From the NCBI GenBank assembly GCA_017541275.1, contig JAFXZM010000057.1, forward strand, positions 1 through 52,805: 52,805 bases of DNA, read 5' to 3'. A program made the position numbers and the translations under genes. Shown here one piece after another: positions 38,839-47,703 of the stretch. This stretch comes from Oscillospiraceae bacterium. GTDB lineage: Bacteria; Bacillota; Clostridia; Oscillospirales; Ruminococcaceae. The notes under the pieces were generated by a model. It was not told where the DNA came from. It searched no databases and worked only from the letters and a program-made list of their open reading frames with translations. Every line of letters starts with the position of its first letter. Within the stretch, counting starts at the first letter, position 1.

Positions 38839-39245
38839 TATGCACTTGTCAAGCTTCCGGATGCATCCTGCGTGTTCTCCGGAATGCCCCGGCCGCATAA
38901 CCTCATATGGCGCAGCTCGCCGGCACCCCGCGTTTTGCCGTGCAGCACCGGCTTCGCAATTACGCCCGCAAATGCCCCGCTGCACGCAGCATCCTCTATA
39001 TACGGGTACATTTCCCGCTTTTTTTGCACGTTTGCATGCAAAATTTCAAAAACTGTAACCAAATCTTAACAATCAGGCATCTCTTGCCTGCGGCAGAATG
39101 TGACATCCGGCATATTTTTTGCCGCGATACAAATAATAAAAGTAAAAGAAAAACGGGTCGGTAATCATTCAGGCGGCATGGAATCATCCATCTGATCCGC
39201 CTCAAATACAGATGCCCGGAAAAACATCAGACAGGAGAACACAAA
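38839..39245. other. Intergenic region between comM and rodA
   Basis: No gene is seen in these 407 nt. The first half is GC-rich with short inverted repeats. The second half (about 39005-39160) is AT-rich, with a TTGCATGCAA palindrome at 39031-39041 and a short GGCA/TGCC hairpin near 39109-39123. It probably holds the rodA promoter, but no -35/-10 pair is convincing. Confidence 0.4.
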
Positions 39246-40403
39246 TTGATTCATTATGATTCCGCAGACAGCCGCTCCGGTCTGCTGCGGCGGCTCGATG
39301 TGCCGCTGCTGCTGATGATCTCGCTCTGCGCCGGCATGAGCGTGCTGCTGCTGCATACCCTCTGGGCGCAGCATATTACCGAAGAGGTGGACGCGAATGA
39401 CTGGATTGTGCAGCTCATTTCCATGGTGATCGGAATTGTCGGCTGCTGCGTCGTCGCTTCGATCGACTACCACAAGCTCGCTCGCTTCTGGTTCCTCTAC
39501 GTCCCCGCTGCGCTCGGCCTGTTCGCCCTGACCTTCACCAGCCTCGGCTACGGACGTGAGGGCGCGGATGACGTCAACTGGGTCGATTTCGGCTTCATTC
39601 AGGTTCAGCCCTCCGAAATCCTCAAGCTCGTCTTCCTCATTACCTTTTCCCTGCATATCTCCAAGGTCACCGACCGGCTCAATCAGCCGCTGCATCTCTT
39701 TCTGCTGCTCGTGCATGCCGCGATTCCCGCGGGCATCGTCGCGATGCAGGGCGACTACGGCACTGCGATCATTTTCGCCGCTATGACCGTCTTTATGCTC
39801 TTTGCTGCCGGGCTCTCGTTCTGGTATCTGCTCGGCGGCGCGGCGCTGATGCCGCTCGTCATCTGGGCCGTCTGGACCTATGCCTTCGGAGAGGTTCACC
39901 GCGGACGCATCCGCGTACTGCTCAACCCCGGCACAGACCCCCTCGGCCTCGAATATCAGCAGGACCTCGGCCTCGCTGCCATGCGCACCGGCAATATCTT
40001 CGGGAAGGGGCTCAGCGCTGATGATTATGTCACAGTGCCCGAAATGCACAATGACTTCATCTTCGCCTTTATCGGCGAGGCCTTCGGCTTTGTCGGCGCT
40101 GTTGCCGTCATTATTGTGCTCGCGCTCATCTGCCTGCGTATCTTCGCCGACAGCCGCGCTGCCAAGGATACCATGGGCAAGACGATCTGCATGGGCGTTT
40201 TTGCAATCCTCTTTACCCATAATATCATGAATATCGGCATGGTGCTCAAGGTGATGCCCGTCATCGGCATTCCGCTGCCGTTCTTCAGCGCCGGCGGTAC
40301 TGCCATGCTCTCGATGTATCTCTGCATCGGGCTCGTCATCAGTGCCTATTCGCATAATCAGAAAAAATACCGTGTATTCTATGATGCAGAGGCTGCGAAA
40401 TAA
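39246..40403 (+). CDS. rodA: SEDS peptidoglycan glycosyltransferase RodA
   Basis: A 385-residue polytopic membrane protein of the SEDS family, which polymerises lipid II. It shows ten predicted helices, the VQPSEILKL motif, the extracellular loop NDFIFAFIGEAFGF, and the C-terminal MPVIGIPLPFFSAGGT signature. RodA is preferred over FtsW or SpoVE because of NIGMVLKVMPVIGIPLPF. It starts at TTG with AGGAG 8 nt upstream. A small membrane protein and a dehydrogenase follow closely. Confidence 0.9.
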   Translation: MIHYDSADSRSGLLRRLDVPLLLMISLCAGMSVLLLHTLWAQHITEEVDANDWIVQLISMVIGIVGCCVVASIDYHKLARFWFLYVPAALGLFALTFTSLGYGREGADDVNWVDFGFIQVQPSEILKLVFLITFSLHISKVTDRLNQPLHLFLLLVHAAIPAGIVAMQGDYGTAIIFAAMTVFMLFAAGLSFWYLLGGAALMPLVIWAVWTYAFGEVHRGRIRVLLNPGTDPLGLEYQQDLGLAAMRTGNIFGKGLSADDYVTVPEMHNDFIFAFIGEAFGFVGAVAVIIVLALICLRIFADSRAAKDTMGKTICMGVFAILFTHNIMNIGMVLKVMPVIGIPLPFFSAGGTAMLSMYLCIGLVISAYSHNQKKYRVFYDAEAAK

Positions 40404-40445
40404 GCCGCATCTGCGTCTTTTATAAAAAAGGAGCGTTAATTTACA

Positions 40446-40832
40446 ATGGATACAAGTTTGTTCGCGATCAGTATGCAGAAGCATATCATCTTCGTTCTCG
40501 GCGCCGGACTGTTCTTCATCCTTCAGTTCCTGCGCACAAAGCGCTGGTATCAGCTCGTTATGGCTGCTGCCTTTGCCGTTTCGCTGCTGATCTATGCGGA
40601 TTCCGAAAACGAAAAGCTGTTCTACGGCGTCGGCATCGCTGAGGCTGTGCTGCTGCTCTTTGCGCTCGTCCTGAATATCATTCAGTCCGTGCGGATCAGC
40701 CGCGCCGAAAAAGCGAAAAAAGCGGAGGAGGAGGCCGGGCATCAGGACGGCAGCGATGCCGGTCATGATGCCGGAAATGACGCTGAACCCTCTGATCCGC
40801 CCGCCGCTCCCACTGCTACAACGGAGGTCTGA
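40446..40832 (+). CDS. Small membrane protein after rodA
   Basis: A 128-residue protein with three hydrophobic segments (about 12-100) and an acidic tail with Asp, Gly and His (HQDGSDAGHDAGNDAE). No family is recognised. AAAAAGGAG precedes the ATG, and the stop is 4 nt before the next start, so the genes are cotranscribed. The position after rodA suggests a link with cell-wall synthesis, but nothing in the sequence proves it. Confidence 0.7.
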   Translation: MDTSLFAISMQKHIIFVLGAGLFFILQFLRTKRWYQLVMAAAFAVSLLIYADSENEKLFYGVGIAEAVLLLFALVLNIIQSVRISRAEKAKKAEEEAGHQDGSDAGHDAGNDAEPSDPPAAPTATTEV

Positions 40833-40836
40833 TCCT

Positions 40837-41826
40837 ATGCGTGCCAAGAAAATTGTCATTCTCGACTGGGATACCATGGCTTATAACAAGGATGAGGTCA
40901 GCGCAAAACGGTTCGCTGCCCTCGCTGAGCATGTGGATGTGTTCCGTACCACAAAGCCGGACGAAACCATCCGGAATATCGGGGATGCGGATGCGGTCAT
41001 CTGCAATAAGGTGCTCCTCACCCGCGAGGTGCTCGATGCCTGCCCCAATATCCGCTACATCGGTGTGCTCGCGACCGGCTTCAATAATGTCGATCTCGAT
41101 GCCGCAAACGAAAAAGGAATCCCCGTCTGCAATGCAGGCAGCTATTCCACCGATGCCGTCACGCAGCTCGTTTTTGCCTATATCTTCGACCACTTCCAGC
41201 GCGTCGCCCTCTATAATATGGATGTCCGGCTCGGAAAATGGGAGTCTGCGCCGACCTTCTCCTATTTCCCCTACCCTACCGGTGAGCTGCGCGGCAAAAC
41301 CCTCGGCATCATCGGCTACGGCCATATCGGAAAGCAAACTGCGAAAATTGCCGATGCCTTCGGTATGTCCGTTGTCATCGCTACCCGCTCAAAGCCCGAA
41401 AACTGTCCGTTCCCTGTCCTCAGCTCCGATGAGGTCTTTGCCGCTGCCGATGTGCTGACGCTGCACTGCCCCCTCAACGATCAGACCGCCGGGCTCGTCA
41501 ATAAACAGTCCCTCGCCCGCATGAAGAAATCTGCGGTGCTCATCAATACCTCACGCGGCGGTACCGTCGTTGAACAGGATCTCGCGGATGCACTGAACAG
41601 CGATTCGCTCGCCGCCGCTTACCTCGATGTGCTCACTGTTGAGCCTATGTCCGCCGATACCCCGCTGAAATCTGCCAAAAACTGCATCATTACGCCGCAT
41701 ATCGGCTGGACACCCCTCGAAACCAGACGCCGCCTCCTCGATATCACTGAGGATAATCTCCGCGGCTGGCTCAACGGCAATCCCCAGCATGTCGTCAATC
41801 AGCCCGCTGCTTCTGCGGAAAGTTAA
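40837..41826 (+). CDS. D-2-hydroxyacid dehydrogenase (hydroxypyruvate/glycerate reductase-like)
   Basis: A 329-residue NAD-dependent D-2-hydroxyacid dehydrogenase. It has the catalytic-domain segment GVLATGFNNVDL, the Rossmann motif GKTLGIIGYGHIGKQ, the Arg segment INTSRGGTVVEQ, and the catalytic His in TPHIGW. The pattern is closest to hydroxypyruvate reductases. GGAGG lies 9 nt before ATG 40837. The operon position after a membrane protein and rodA is unusual; it lies next to the convergent gpmI gene of glycerate metabolism. Substrate inferred. Confidence 0.9.
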   Translation: MRAKKIVILDWDTMAYNKDEVSAKRFAALAEHVDVFRTTKPDETIRNIGDADAVICNKVLLTREVLDACPNIRYIGVLATGFNNVDLDAANEKGIPVCNAGSYSTDAVTQLVFAYIFDHFQRVALYNMDVRLGKWESAPTFSYFPYPTGELRGKTLGIIGYGHIGKQTAKIADAFGMSVVIATRSKPENCPFPVLSSDEVFAAADVLTLHCPLNDQTAGLVNKQSLARMKKSAVLINTSRGGTVVEQDLADALNSDSLAAAYLDVLTVEPMSADTPLKSAKNCIITPHIGWTPLETRRRLLDITEDNLRGWLNGNPQHVVNQPAASAES

Positions 41827-41845
41827 TCTATCTCTGGTTATGCTG

Positions 41846-41877
41846 AAACCGGCTCGGACAAATGTCTGAGCCGGTTT
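41846..41877. terminator. Terminator between convergent operons
   Basis: A 10-bp outer stem (AAACCGGCTC/GAGCCGGTTT) with inner pairs; TTTT on the plus strand and TTT on the minus strand. It separates the dehydrogenase from gpmI. Confidence 0.8.
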
Positions 41878-41895
41878 TGAGTTATATTCAGTTTG

Positions 41896-43419
41896 TTAGC
41901 CGGCAATCAGCGTTTTGCCGGTCATTTCCTTCGGCTGCGGCAGCCCCATAAGCTGAAGCATTGTCGGTGCGAGATCGGCAAGCACGCCGCCCTCACGGAG
42001 CGCTTTGTACGCCGAGCCGACTACAATCGCCGGTACCGGATTCGTTGTGTGCGCCGTGAACGGTGAACCGTCGTCCTCCATCATCTTGTCCGCATTGCCG
42101 TGGTCTGCTGTGATGATGACCTTGCCGCCCTTCGCCAGAATCGCCTCCGTCACCTGTCCGACGCAGTCGTCAACCGCCTCAACTGCCTTCACCGCTGCAT
42201 CGAAAATGCCCGTGTGGCCGACCATATCGCAGTTTGCATAGTTCAGAATGATGACATCAAACTTGTCTGCGGCAATTTCCTTCAGCACCGCCTCCGTGAC
42301 CTCATATGCGCTCATATCCGGCTTCAGGTCGAAGGTCTCCACATCCGGCGACTGAATCAGAATGCGCTCCTCCCCCTCAAACTGCTTTTCCTCGCCGCCG
42401 TTGAAGAAGAATGTCACATGCGCATACTTCTGCGTTTCGGCAATGCGAAGCTGCGTTTTGCCGCACTTCGAGAGATATTCGCCCATCGTCATTGTCAGCT
42501 CCTCCGGCGGGAAGGCAACCGATACATTCGGCATTGCGGCATCGTACTGCGCCATGCAGACGAAATGTACCGGGAAATATCCGTTTCTGCGCTCGAAGCC
42601 CTTGAATTCCGGATCGACAAAGGCACGGGTGATCTGTCTTGCACGGTCGGGACGGAAGTTGAAGAAGATCACGCTGTCGCCCTCTGCGATCTTCGCGTCC
42701 TTTGCTACAACCGTCGGAAGCATGAACTCATCCGTTACGCCGTTTGCATAGGAATTTCTGATCGCCTGCACCGGATCATCCTCCTGCACGCCCTCGCCAT
42801 AGACAAGCGCTGCATAGGCCTTCTCCACGCGGTCCCATGCGTTGTCTCTGTCCATTGCGTAGAATCTGCCGGAAATCACGCCGATCTTTCCGAGACCGAT
42901 CTTCTCCAGCTCTGCGACTGCCTCCTCCATGTACTCCGCTGCGGAGGACGGCGGAACGTCACGGCCGTCAAGATATGCATGGATATACACCTTTTCCAGC
43001 CCGAAGCGCTTTGCCATTTCTACCAAGCCGTACATATGGGTCATGTGGCTGTGGACGCCGCCCGGTGACAGCAGTCCCATCAGGTGCAGTGCGGTGCCAT
43101 TGTCCTTCGCGTTCTGCATCGCAGCCTTCAGTGCCGGATTTTCGAAGAAATCTCCGTCCTGTATGGATTTCGTGATCTTCACTAGCTGCTGGTAGACGAT
43201 TCTGCCCGCCCCGATATTCGTATGACCGACCTCGGAATTGCCCATCTGTCCGTCCGGCAGGCCGACATCAAGGCCGGAGGCGCCGATGATCGTATTCGGG
43301 TATTCCGCAAAATACCGGTCGAGATTCGGGGTCTTTGCGGCCTTGATCGCATTGCCGTACTCGCTCGGATTGATGCCGAAGCCGTCCATAATCAGCAGTG
43401 CAACTGGTGCTTTGCTCAT
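41896..43419 (-). CDS. gpmI: 2,3-bisphosphoglycerate-independent phosphoglycerate mutase
   Basis: A 507-residue, two-domain, Mn-dependent enzyme that interconverts 3- and 2-phosphoglycerate. It shows MDGFGINP at the N-terminus, the phospho-Ser segment GQMGNSEVGHTNIG, and the C-terminal metal site TADHGNADKM with HTTNPVP. It is full length. AAAAGGAG precedes the ATG. It is the last gene of the glycolytic operon that begins at pgk. Confidence 0.97.
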   Translation of the reverse strand: MSKAPVALLIMDGFGINPSEYGNAIKAAKTPNLDRYFAEYPNTIIGASGLDVGLPDGQMGNSEVGHTNIGAGRIVYQQLVKITKSIQDGDFFENPALKAAMQNAKDNGTALHLMGLLSPGGVHSHMTHMYGLVEMAKRFGLEKVYIHAYLDGRDVPPSSAAEYMEEAVAELEKIGLGKIGVISGRFYAMDRDNAWDRVEKAYAALVYGEGVQEDDPVQAIRNSYANGVTDEFMLPTVVAKDAKIAEGDSVIFFNFRPDRARQITRAFVDPEFKGFERRNGYFPVHFVCMAQYDAAMPNVSVAFPPEELTMTMGEYLSKCGKTQLRIAETQKYAHVTFFFNGGEEKQFEGEERILIQSPDVETFDLKPDMSAYEVTEAVLKEIAADKFDVIILNYANCDMVGHTGIFDAAVKAVEAVDDCVGQVTEAILAKGGKVIITADHGNADKMMEDDGSPFTAHTTNPVPAIVVGSAYKALREGGVLADLAPTMLQLMGLPQPKEMTGKTLIAG

Positions 43420-43471
43420 AGTATTCTTCTCCTTTTGTTTGCCGTCCGCTGTGCGTCGGCTGCTTGGGTTT

Positions 43472-43852
43472 TTACAGCACGAAACCGGATATCATCCGCC
43501 CGATCGCCGCGATATCCACATTCCCTCTGAATTCAAATGTTGCGGTAAAGCCGTTTGTAAATGAGAGCGACAGCTCGGAATCCGGAAACATCTCCATAAA
43601 GCCCTGTGTCTGAATCGAAAAAAACTGTACCTTGGAATAGGACATGGACGAAAACGATACCCGCTTGCCGGTCAGTCCCTGCACGTCGATCGCGATGATC
43701 CGTTTGTTCGTGAAGATTAGCTGATCCCGTACCGTTTTGAATGCCATGACCGGCTGCTCGCCGTTTATCATCAGCCTTGTAACGTCCTGCCGCATTTCCT
43801 GCATGGAAATCGGCTTCAGATTAAAGGCGGAGTTGGTATTGAAATTGATCAT
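43472..43852 (-). CDS. Bacterial PH-domain protein (PF08000-like)
   Basis: A 126-residue single-domain protein. FKTVRDQLIFTNKRIIAIDVQGLTGKRVSF is diagnostic of the bacterial PH domain (bPH_1). The family assembles into rings and has stress or membrane-associated roles in some bacteria; its role here is unknown. Its ATG overlaps the stop of the preceding membrane-protein gene by 4 bp (ATGA), so they are translationally coupled. Confidence 0.85.
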   Translation of the reverse strand: MINFNTNSAFNLKPISMQEMRQDVTRLMINGEQPVMAFKTVRDQLIFTNKRIIAIDVQGLTGKRVSFSSMSYSKVQFFSIQTQGFMEMFPDSELSLSFTNGFTATFEFRGNVDIAAIGRMISGFVL

Positions 43853-44358
43853 ATTTCTGACCGTCCTTCCTGACTGCGGAACCAGAGCGCACCGGCAGAT
43901 GCCGCAAACAGCGGAATCACGGGTGCGGAGACCATCGAAACCGGTGCAGCAGCCGAGCGCACCATGTTGAACGCGGCCAGGGTTTCGAGCGAATTGAAGC
44001 CGACGATGTGCTGTGCGACCAAGCTGTTCACCGGGATGCTGACAAGAGAGAGCAGCAGCGGCGTAATGACCGTCAGGATCATCAGCAGGGAACAGGCTCC
44101 CGTTGTCTGCTCTGTCTGCTTCCGCAGAAGGAAATACAGCAGCAGCACCGCACCGAGAGGCAGCAGCGGCATCAGCAGGACCGTCAGATCCGGCTTGGTT
44201 TCCAGCGCTTTTGCAATACCCTCAGGATAATTATAGTTCATCAGCTGCAGTGCCTGCTTCGGGAACATGTAAACGGCAATCTCCAGCACTGTCCGAAGTA
44301 TTTGCAGGATCAGTCCGATATTCAGCATCAACCGAACCGTATGTTTCTGTTTTTCCAT
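43849..44358 (-). CDS. Four-helix membrane protein coupled to the PH-domain gene
   Basis: A 169-residue, mostly hydrophobic protein with about four membrane segments. The N-terminus MEKQKHTVR precedes the first. No family is recognised. The ATG at 44358 has GGAG 8 nt upstream; an upstream in-frame codon would add an unlikely basic extension. It lies between tpiA and the PH gene and shares the operon. Confidence 0.7.
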   Translation of the reverse strand: MEKQKHTVRLMLNIGLILQILRTVLEIAVYMFPKQALQLMNYNYPEGIAKALETKPDLTVLLMPLLPLGAVLLLYFLLRKQTEQTTGACSLLMILTVITPLLLSLVSIPVNSLVAQHIVGFNSLETLAAFNMVRSAAAPVSMVSAPVIPLFAASAGALWFRSQEGRSEI

Positions 44359-44427
44359 ATCACAGTCTCCGTCTGGTGCAGTCCGGCGCGTCCGCAACAG
44401 ACACGCCGGTACCGCTCAGATTCGGAA

Positions 44428-45204
44428 TCAGCCCTCGACTGCTGCCTGTACGATGACGTTGAAGTCCGCTGCCTTCAGCGATGCTCCGCCGATCAGGCCG
44501 CCGTCAATGTTCGGCTTTGCGAGCAGCTCTGCTGCGTTCTTTGCGTTCATGGAGCCGCCGTACTGAATGGTCACAGCATCCGCTGCTGCCTGATTGTACA
44601 GCTTTGCGAGGGTCGCGCGGATGAATGCGCAGACCTCCTCAGCCTGCTCCGGTGTTGCGGTCAGGCCGGTGCCGATCGCCCAGACCGGCTCATATGCGAT
44701 GACAACATTCTTCAGCTCCTCCTCTGTGACATCCCACAGGTCGAGCCTGATCTGCTTGCCGACAACTTCCTCCGTGATGCCGCACTCGCGCTCCCACTTC
44801 AGCTCGCCGACGCAGACGATCGGCTTCAGACCCGCTGCAAGTGCTGCCTTCGTGCGCTTGTTGACGGTCTCGTCTGTCTCGCCGAAATACTGTCTGCGCT
44901 CGGAGTGGCCGATCACGACGTACTCGACGCCCAGCTCCGTCAGCATGTCCGCAGAAATTTCGCCGGTGAATGCGCCGGACTTCTCAAAGTGGACATTCTC
45001 TGCGCCGACCTTGACGTTGGAGCCTGCGGTCGTATTGACGGCAGTTTCCAGATTGGTGAACGGCACGCATGCGATGACCTCGATCTTGCCCTCTGCATTC
45101 GCGACCAGCGGCTTGATCTCCTCCAAAAGTGCCTTTGCCTCCGGACGGGTCTTGTTCATTTTCCAGTTTCCGGCGATGATCGCCTTTCTCAGATTCTTGT
45201 TCAT
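44428..45204 (-). CDS. tpiA: Triosephosphate isomerase
   Basis: A 258-residue TIM barrel that interconverts dihydroxyacetone phosphate and glyceraldehyde 3-phosphate. It has the catalytic Lys in AGNWKMN, His in VIGHSERR, Glu in AYEPVWAIGTG, and the phosphate loop YGGSMN/GGLIGGASL. ATG 45204 follows AAAAGGAG by 9 nt; the upstream in-frame codon lacks a site and adds residues before the conserved N-terminus. Confidence 0.97.
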   Translation of the reverse strand: MNKNLRKAIIAGNWKMNKTRPEAKALLEEIKPLVANAEGKIEVIACVPFTNLETAVNTTAGSNVKVGAENVHFEKSGAFTGEISADMLTELGVEYVVIGHSERRQYFGETDETVNKRTKAALAAGLKPIVCVGELKWERECGITEEVVGKQIRLDLWDVTEEELKNVVIAYEPVWAIGTGLTATPEQAEEVCAFIRATLAKLYNQAAADAVTIQYGGSMNAKNAAELLAKPNIDGGLIGGASLKAADFNVIVQAAVEG

Positions 45205-45266
45205 GGGTAAAAACTCCTTTTCATATGGTTTTATTATCACCGGTCATCACCGGATGATTTCCGTGT

Positions 45267-45728
45267 TTAATTGAGGATGATTCCGATAATCCGGATGCCT
45301 GCATAGATCAGTCCTGCCCACAGCCCGAGCACAAGTACTGTGCCGACCAGAGCGGTCAGGACATCCGGGTACTTCGGCTGCCAGACTTCCGTCGGGTTGG
45401 ATTTCCGTACATACAGCGTGCAGGAATCCTTTTTGTGCTTATTTGCAAGCGCCGTGCGGTATTCCTGTCCGTCAACCTCATAGACAGCGACCTGAAAATC
45501 CGGCAGGTGGATTTTCAATCCTCCGATCACCTGCGTCAGCTCCGAACTGTCTTTTTCTGTCACCCTTCCCTCTACGCGCATCCAGCCGATGCCCAGCGGT
45601 CTGCCGATCAGCGTTTGCAGTGCGCCGCGCAGCAAATACGCAGGGATCACGACCATAAGCGCAAAGAGAAAGATGAACAGCGGGATCTCGATTATCACTC
45701 TCATTAGAATGGAAAAGAATACAGACAT
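45267..45728 (-). CDS. DUF3592-like membrane protein
   Basis: A 153-residue protein: an N-terminal membrane segment (about 8-35), a soluble beta-patterned part (VEGRVTEKD...FQVAVYEVDGQEYRT) like DUF3592, and a C-terminal membrane helix. Function unknown. It lies between the TPR-like genes and tpiA with short gaps, so is part of the glycolytic operon. Confidence 0.7.
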   Translation of the reverse strand: MSVFFSILMRVIIEIPLFIFLFALMVVIPAYLLRGALQTLIGRPLGIGWMRVEGRVTEKDSSELTQVIGGLKIHLPDFQVAVYEVDGQEYRTALANKHKKDSCTLYVRKSNPTEVWQPKYPDVLTALVGTVLVLGLWAGLIYAGIRIIGIILN

Positions 45729-45746
45729 ATGTGGGCTTCCTTTCTG

Positions 45747-46673
45747 TTACTGCGGAAGCGGACGCCCGCGGCTGACAGTCCGCACGGATGTGCGCAGCCC
45801 GGCCAGATGGCCTGCCTGCTCTACGGCCCGCTGCATGCTGCGCTTTGCACCTGCCGTGACCGGCGGTGTCAGGCCGCTGACCGTATGCAGCAGCTTTGCC
45901 GCTTGCTCCGCCGCCGCTTCCGCTGCGCCGGTGATATACAGTCTTTGCAGCTCTGTCAGCGAACGGTAAAACAATGCCTCCTCCGCGGTGCGCTTCTCTG
46001 CACGGCGAATCGCCTGCTGCCGGTATTCCGCAGCCTGCTCCGGTGCCTGCCGCAGCTCGCTCATCACCGCAGAAAGCATCAGATATTCCAGATAATCATC
46101 TGCATATCCGCAGAATTCTTCCCCGAATTCCGGTGCTGCACGGTACGCATTTTCAAGCATCATCTGCGATTCCTCCGCCAGCAAAACCGCCTTTTCATAC
46201 GCCCCTGTATCAATGAAAAGCAGCAGCCTTGCGGTTATGAGCATTGCTCTTTCCCGCAGCGGAAGCTGACCTGCCGAAAGACCGGCAATCTGCTCCTTTG
46301 CCTGTGCATACTGTCCGGCCATGACCAGATGAAAGGTCAGCAGAACCTTGTCCCGCTCCGTCGGTACCGGAACCTTGCGGCGCAGAAGCTCTGCGGTCTC
46401 CGTGCCGAAGCCGTGTGCTGCGAACGCTTCCGCCAGCTTCAACTCTGTACTGTGCGCCGAGCCCTTTGCCATGAGGTTGTTCATTGTCATCAGGATGATG
46501 CATGCCGCTGCCGCGATGCCGAGATGAACCGGCATGTCCATGAAGATCAATTCCGGCAGGCTGCTGCCCATATTGGCGATGCAGCACCATACAAACATGC
46601 CGCCCATGATCGCAGTCATTGCAAGCTGCGTGCTGTGCGGTTGATTCCGCGGGTCGTAATCTGAGAGCTTCAT
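45747..46673 (-). CDS. Two-TM protein with TPR-like helical domain (paralogue C)
   Basis: A 308-residue protein: two membrane helices near residues 17-37 and 50-66, then an all-helical domain of TPR-like pattern (for example AGQYAQAKEQIAGL, TGAYEKAVLLAEESQ). The ending GAKRSMQRAVEQAGHLAGLR matches a similar segment in the next gene upstream. No enzymatic motif is seen. It is probably membrane-anchored with the helical domain in the cytoplasm acting as a scaffold (inference). Confidence 0.7.
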   Translation of the reverse strand: MKLSDYDPRNQPHSTQLAMTAIMGGMFVWCCIANMGSSLPELIFMDMPVHLGIAAAACIILMTMNNLMAKGSAHSTELKLAEAFAAHGFGTETAELLRRKVPVPTERDKVLLTFHLVMAGQYAQAKEQIAGLSAGQLPLRERAMLITARLLLFIDTGAYEKAVLLAEESQMMLENAYRAAPEFGEEFCGYADDYLEYLMLSAVMSELRQAPEQAAEYRQQAIRRAEKRTAEEALFYRSLTELQRLYITGAAEAAAEQAAKLLHTVSGLTPPVTAGAKRSMQRAVEQAGHLAGLRTSVRTVSRGRPLPQ

Positions 46674-46685
46674 CGGCTTGTGTCC

Positions 46686-47684
46686 TCAGAACAGCTCCGG
46701 GATGTCCATGGGCGGAGGCGGTGCGGCCTGCACGCCCTGTTCGGGCAGTCTGCGGTCGGCGAGGAACTCTGTCTTATCTATCGGGAGCGAACTGTAAATC
46801 CGTGCCTGGTCAATCCAGCGGAGCAGATTGCGCTGTGTGCCCGCCGGCATTACGCTTGCGCTCACTGCGCCCTTGAGCTCGGTTTCCTTTTCATGCGCGG
46901 CCTGCGCTTTTCCGGCCGCGTACAGATTGTTCAGCTTGATGATCTGCGGGAGAAACTGCATTTCCGGCTCGCTTCGCTGCGAGATCTGGAAGCCGGCGAG
47001 CTTCTCGTATTTCCCGGCCTCATCTGCATGGCCGCGGTGCATCATCAGTGCGCCCGCAAGCATGAAATATGCAAGCGCATCGTCTGCATAGGGGACATAC
47101 TTCTCCGTCAGGTTCGGCTTCATCTGGTAGGCACTGTCCAGCGCCGCCTTCTTCTCCGTGAACAGCTTGATCTGCTTTTCATAGCTGCCCGTCATCACAT
47201 AGCTGACTAAGCGGCAGGTGTGATACATCGCGGCTTCGCGGTTGTTCAGCTCATTCACATTGATGCGGAGCAGCATCGGCTCCGCCTCCTGATAAAACTC
47301 GCTCATAACCCAGACAAATGCCTGCTGGAGCTTTTCGGGCGTTGTCGGGAACATGTTTGCATTCTTGACGGCATCGGCCATGCTGCGGCCGTAGCCCTCT
47401 GCTTCCAGCTTCTGATCCAGCGTCTGCGAGAGATTCCGCTTCGAGCCGCATACCAATACCTGCCACAGCCCGCCCGTAAAGCAGACGCAGAACAATCCCA
47501 GCAGCGCAAAAATCAGGATATAGCCGATGACATCTGCTGCGCCGGCGCGGTTCTCTGCAACGGCCTTCAGGCTGAGCGACAGTCCGATAAATACAAAAAA
47601 GCCGAGGCTGATCCAGCAGATCAGGCGCAGAATCTTCGGGACGCCGTCAAACAGACGGTGATAGGCGCGGGAAAAAATATTCAT
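46686..47684 (-). CDS. Two-TM protein with TPR-like helical domain (paralogue B)
   Basis: A 332-residue protein: two membrane helices (about 16-38 and 50-77), then a helical domain (TGSYEKQIKLFTEKKAALDSAY, PYADDALAYFMLAGALMMHRGHADEAGKYEKLA). Its ending, AGTQRNLLRWIDQARIYSSL, is like that of the following gene, and both share a [FP]-x-E-x(2-4)-Y-ADD-x-L-x-Y segment. It ends in Pro-rich AAPPPPMD. GGAG lies 7 nt before the ATG. The stop is 12 nt before the next start. Function unknown. Confidence 0.7.
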   Translation of the reverse strand: MNIFSRAYHRLFDGVPKILRLICWISLGFFVFIGLSLSLKAVAENRAGAADVIGYILIFALLGLFCVCFTGGLWQVLVCGSKRNLSQTLDQKLEAEGYGRSMADAVKNANMFPTTPEKLQQAFVWVMSEFYQEAEPMLLRINVNELNNREAAMYHTCRLVSYVMTGSYEKQIKLFTEKKAALDSAYQMKPNLTEKYVPYADDALAYFMLAGALMMHRGHADEAGKYEKLAGFQISQRSEPEMQFLPQIIKLNNLYAAGKAQAAHEKETELKGAVSASVMPAGTQRNLLRWIDQARIYSSLPIDKTEFLADRRLPEQGVQAAPPPPMDIPELF

Positions 47685-47703
47685 GTTGTGTCTCCTGTTC
47701 TGA

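Noticed and set aside
38839-39245. Riboswitch upstream of rodA
   Set aside because: The AT-rich part has only short hairpins and matches no riboswitch core that I can recognise.
39246-40403. FtsW or SpoVE instead of RodA
   Set aside because: The C-terminal signature and lack of division genes nearby favour RodA, although SEDS subfamilies are close.
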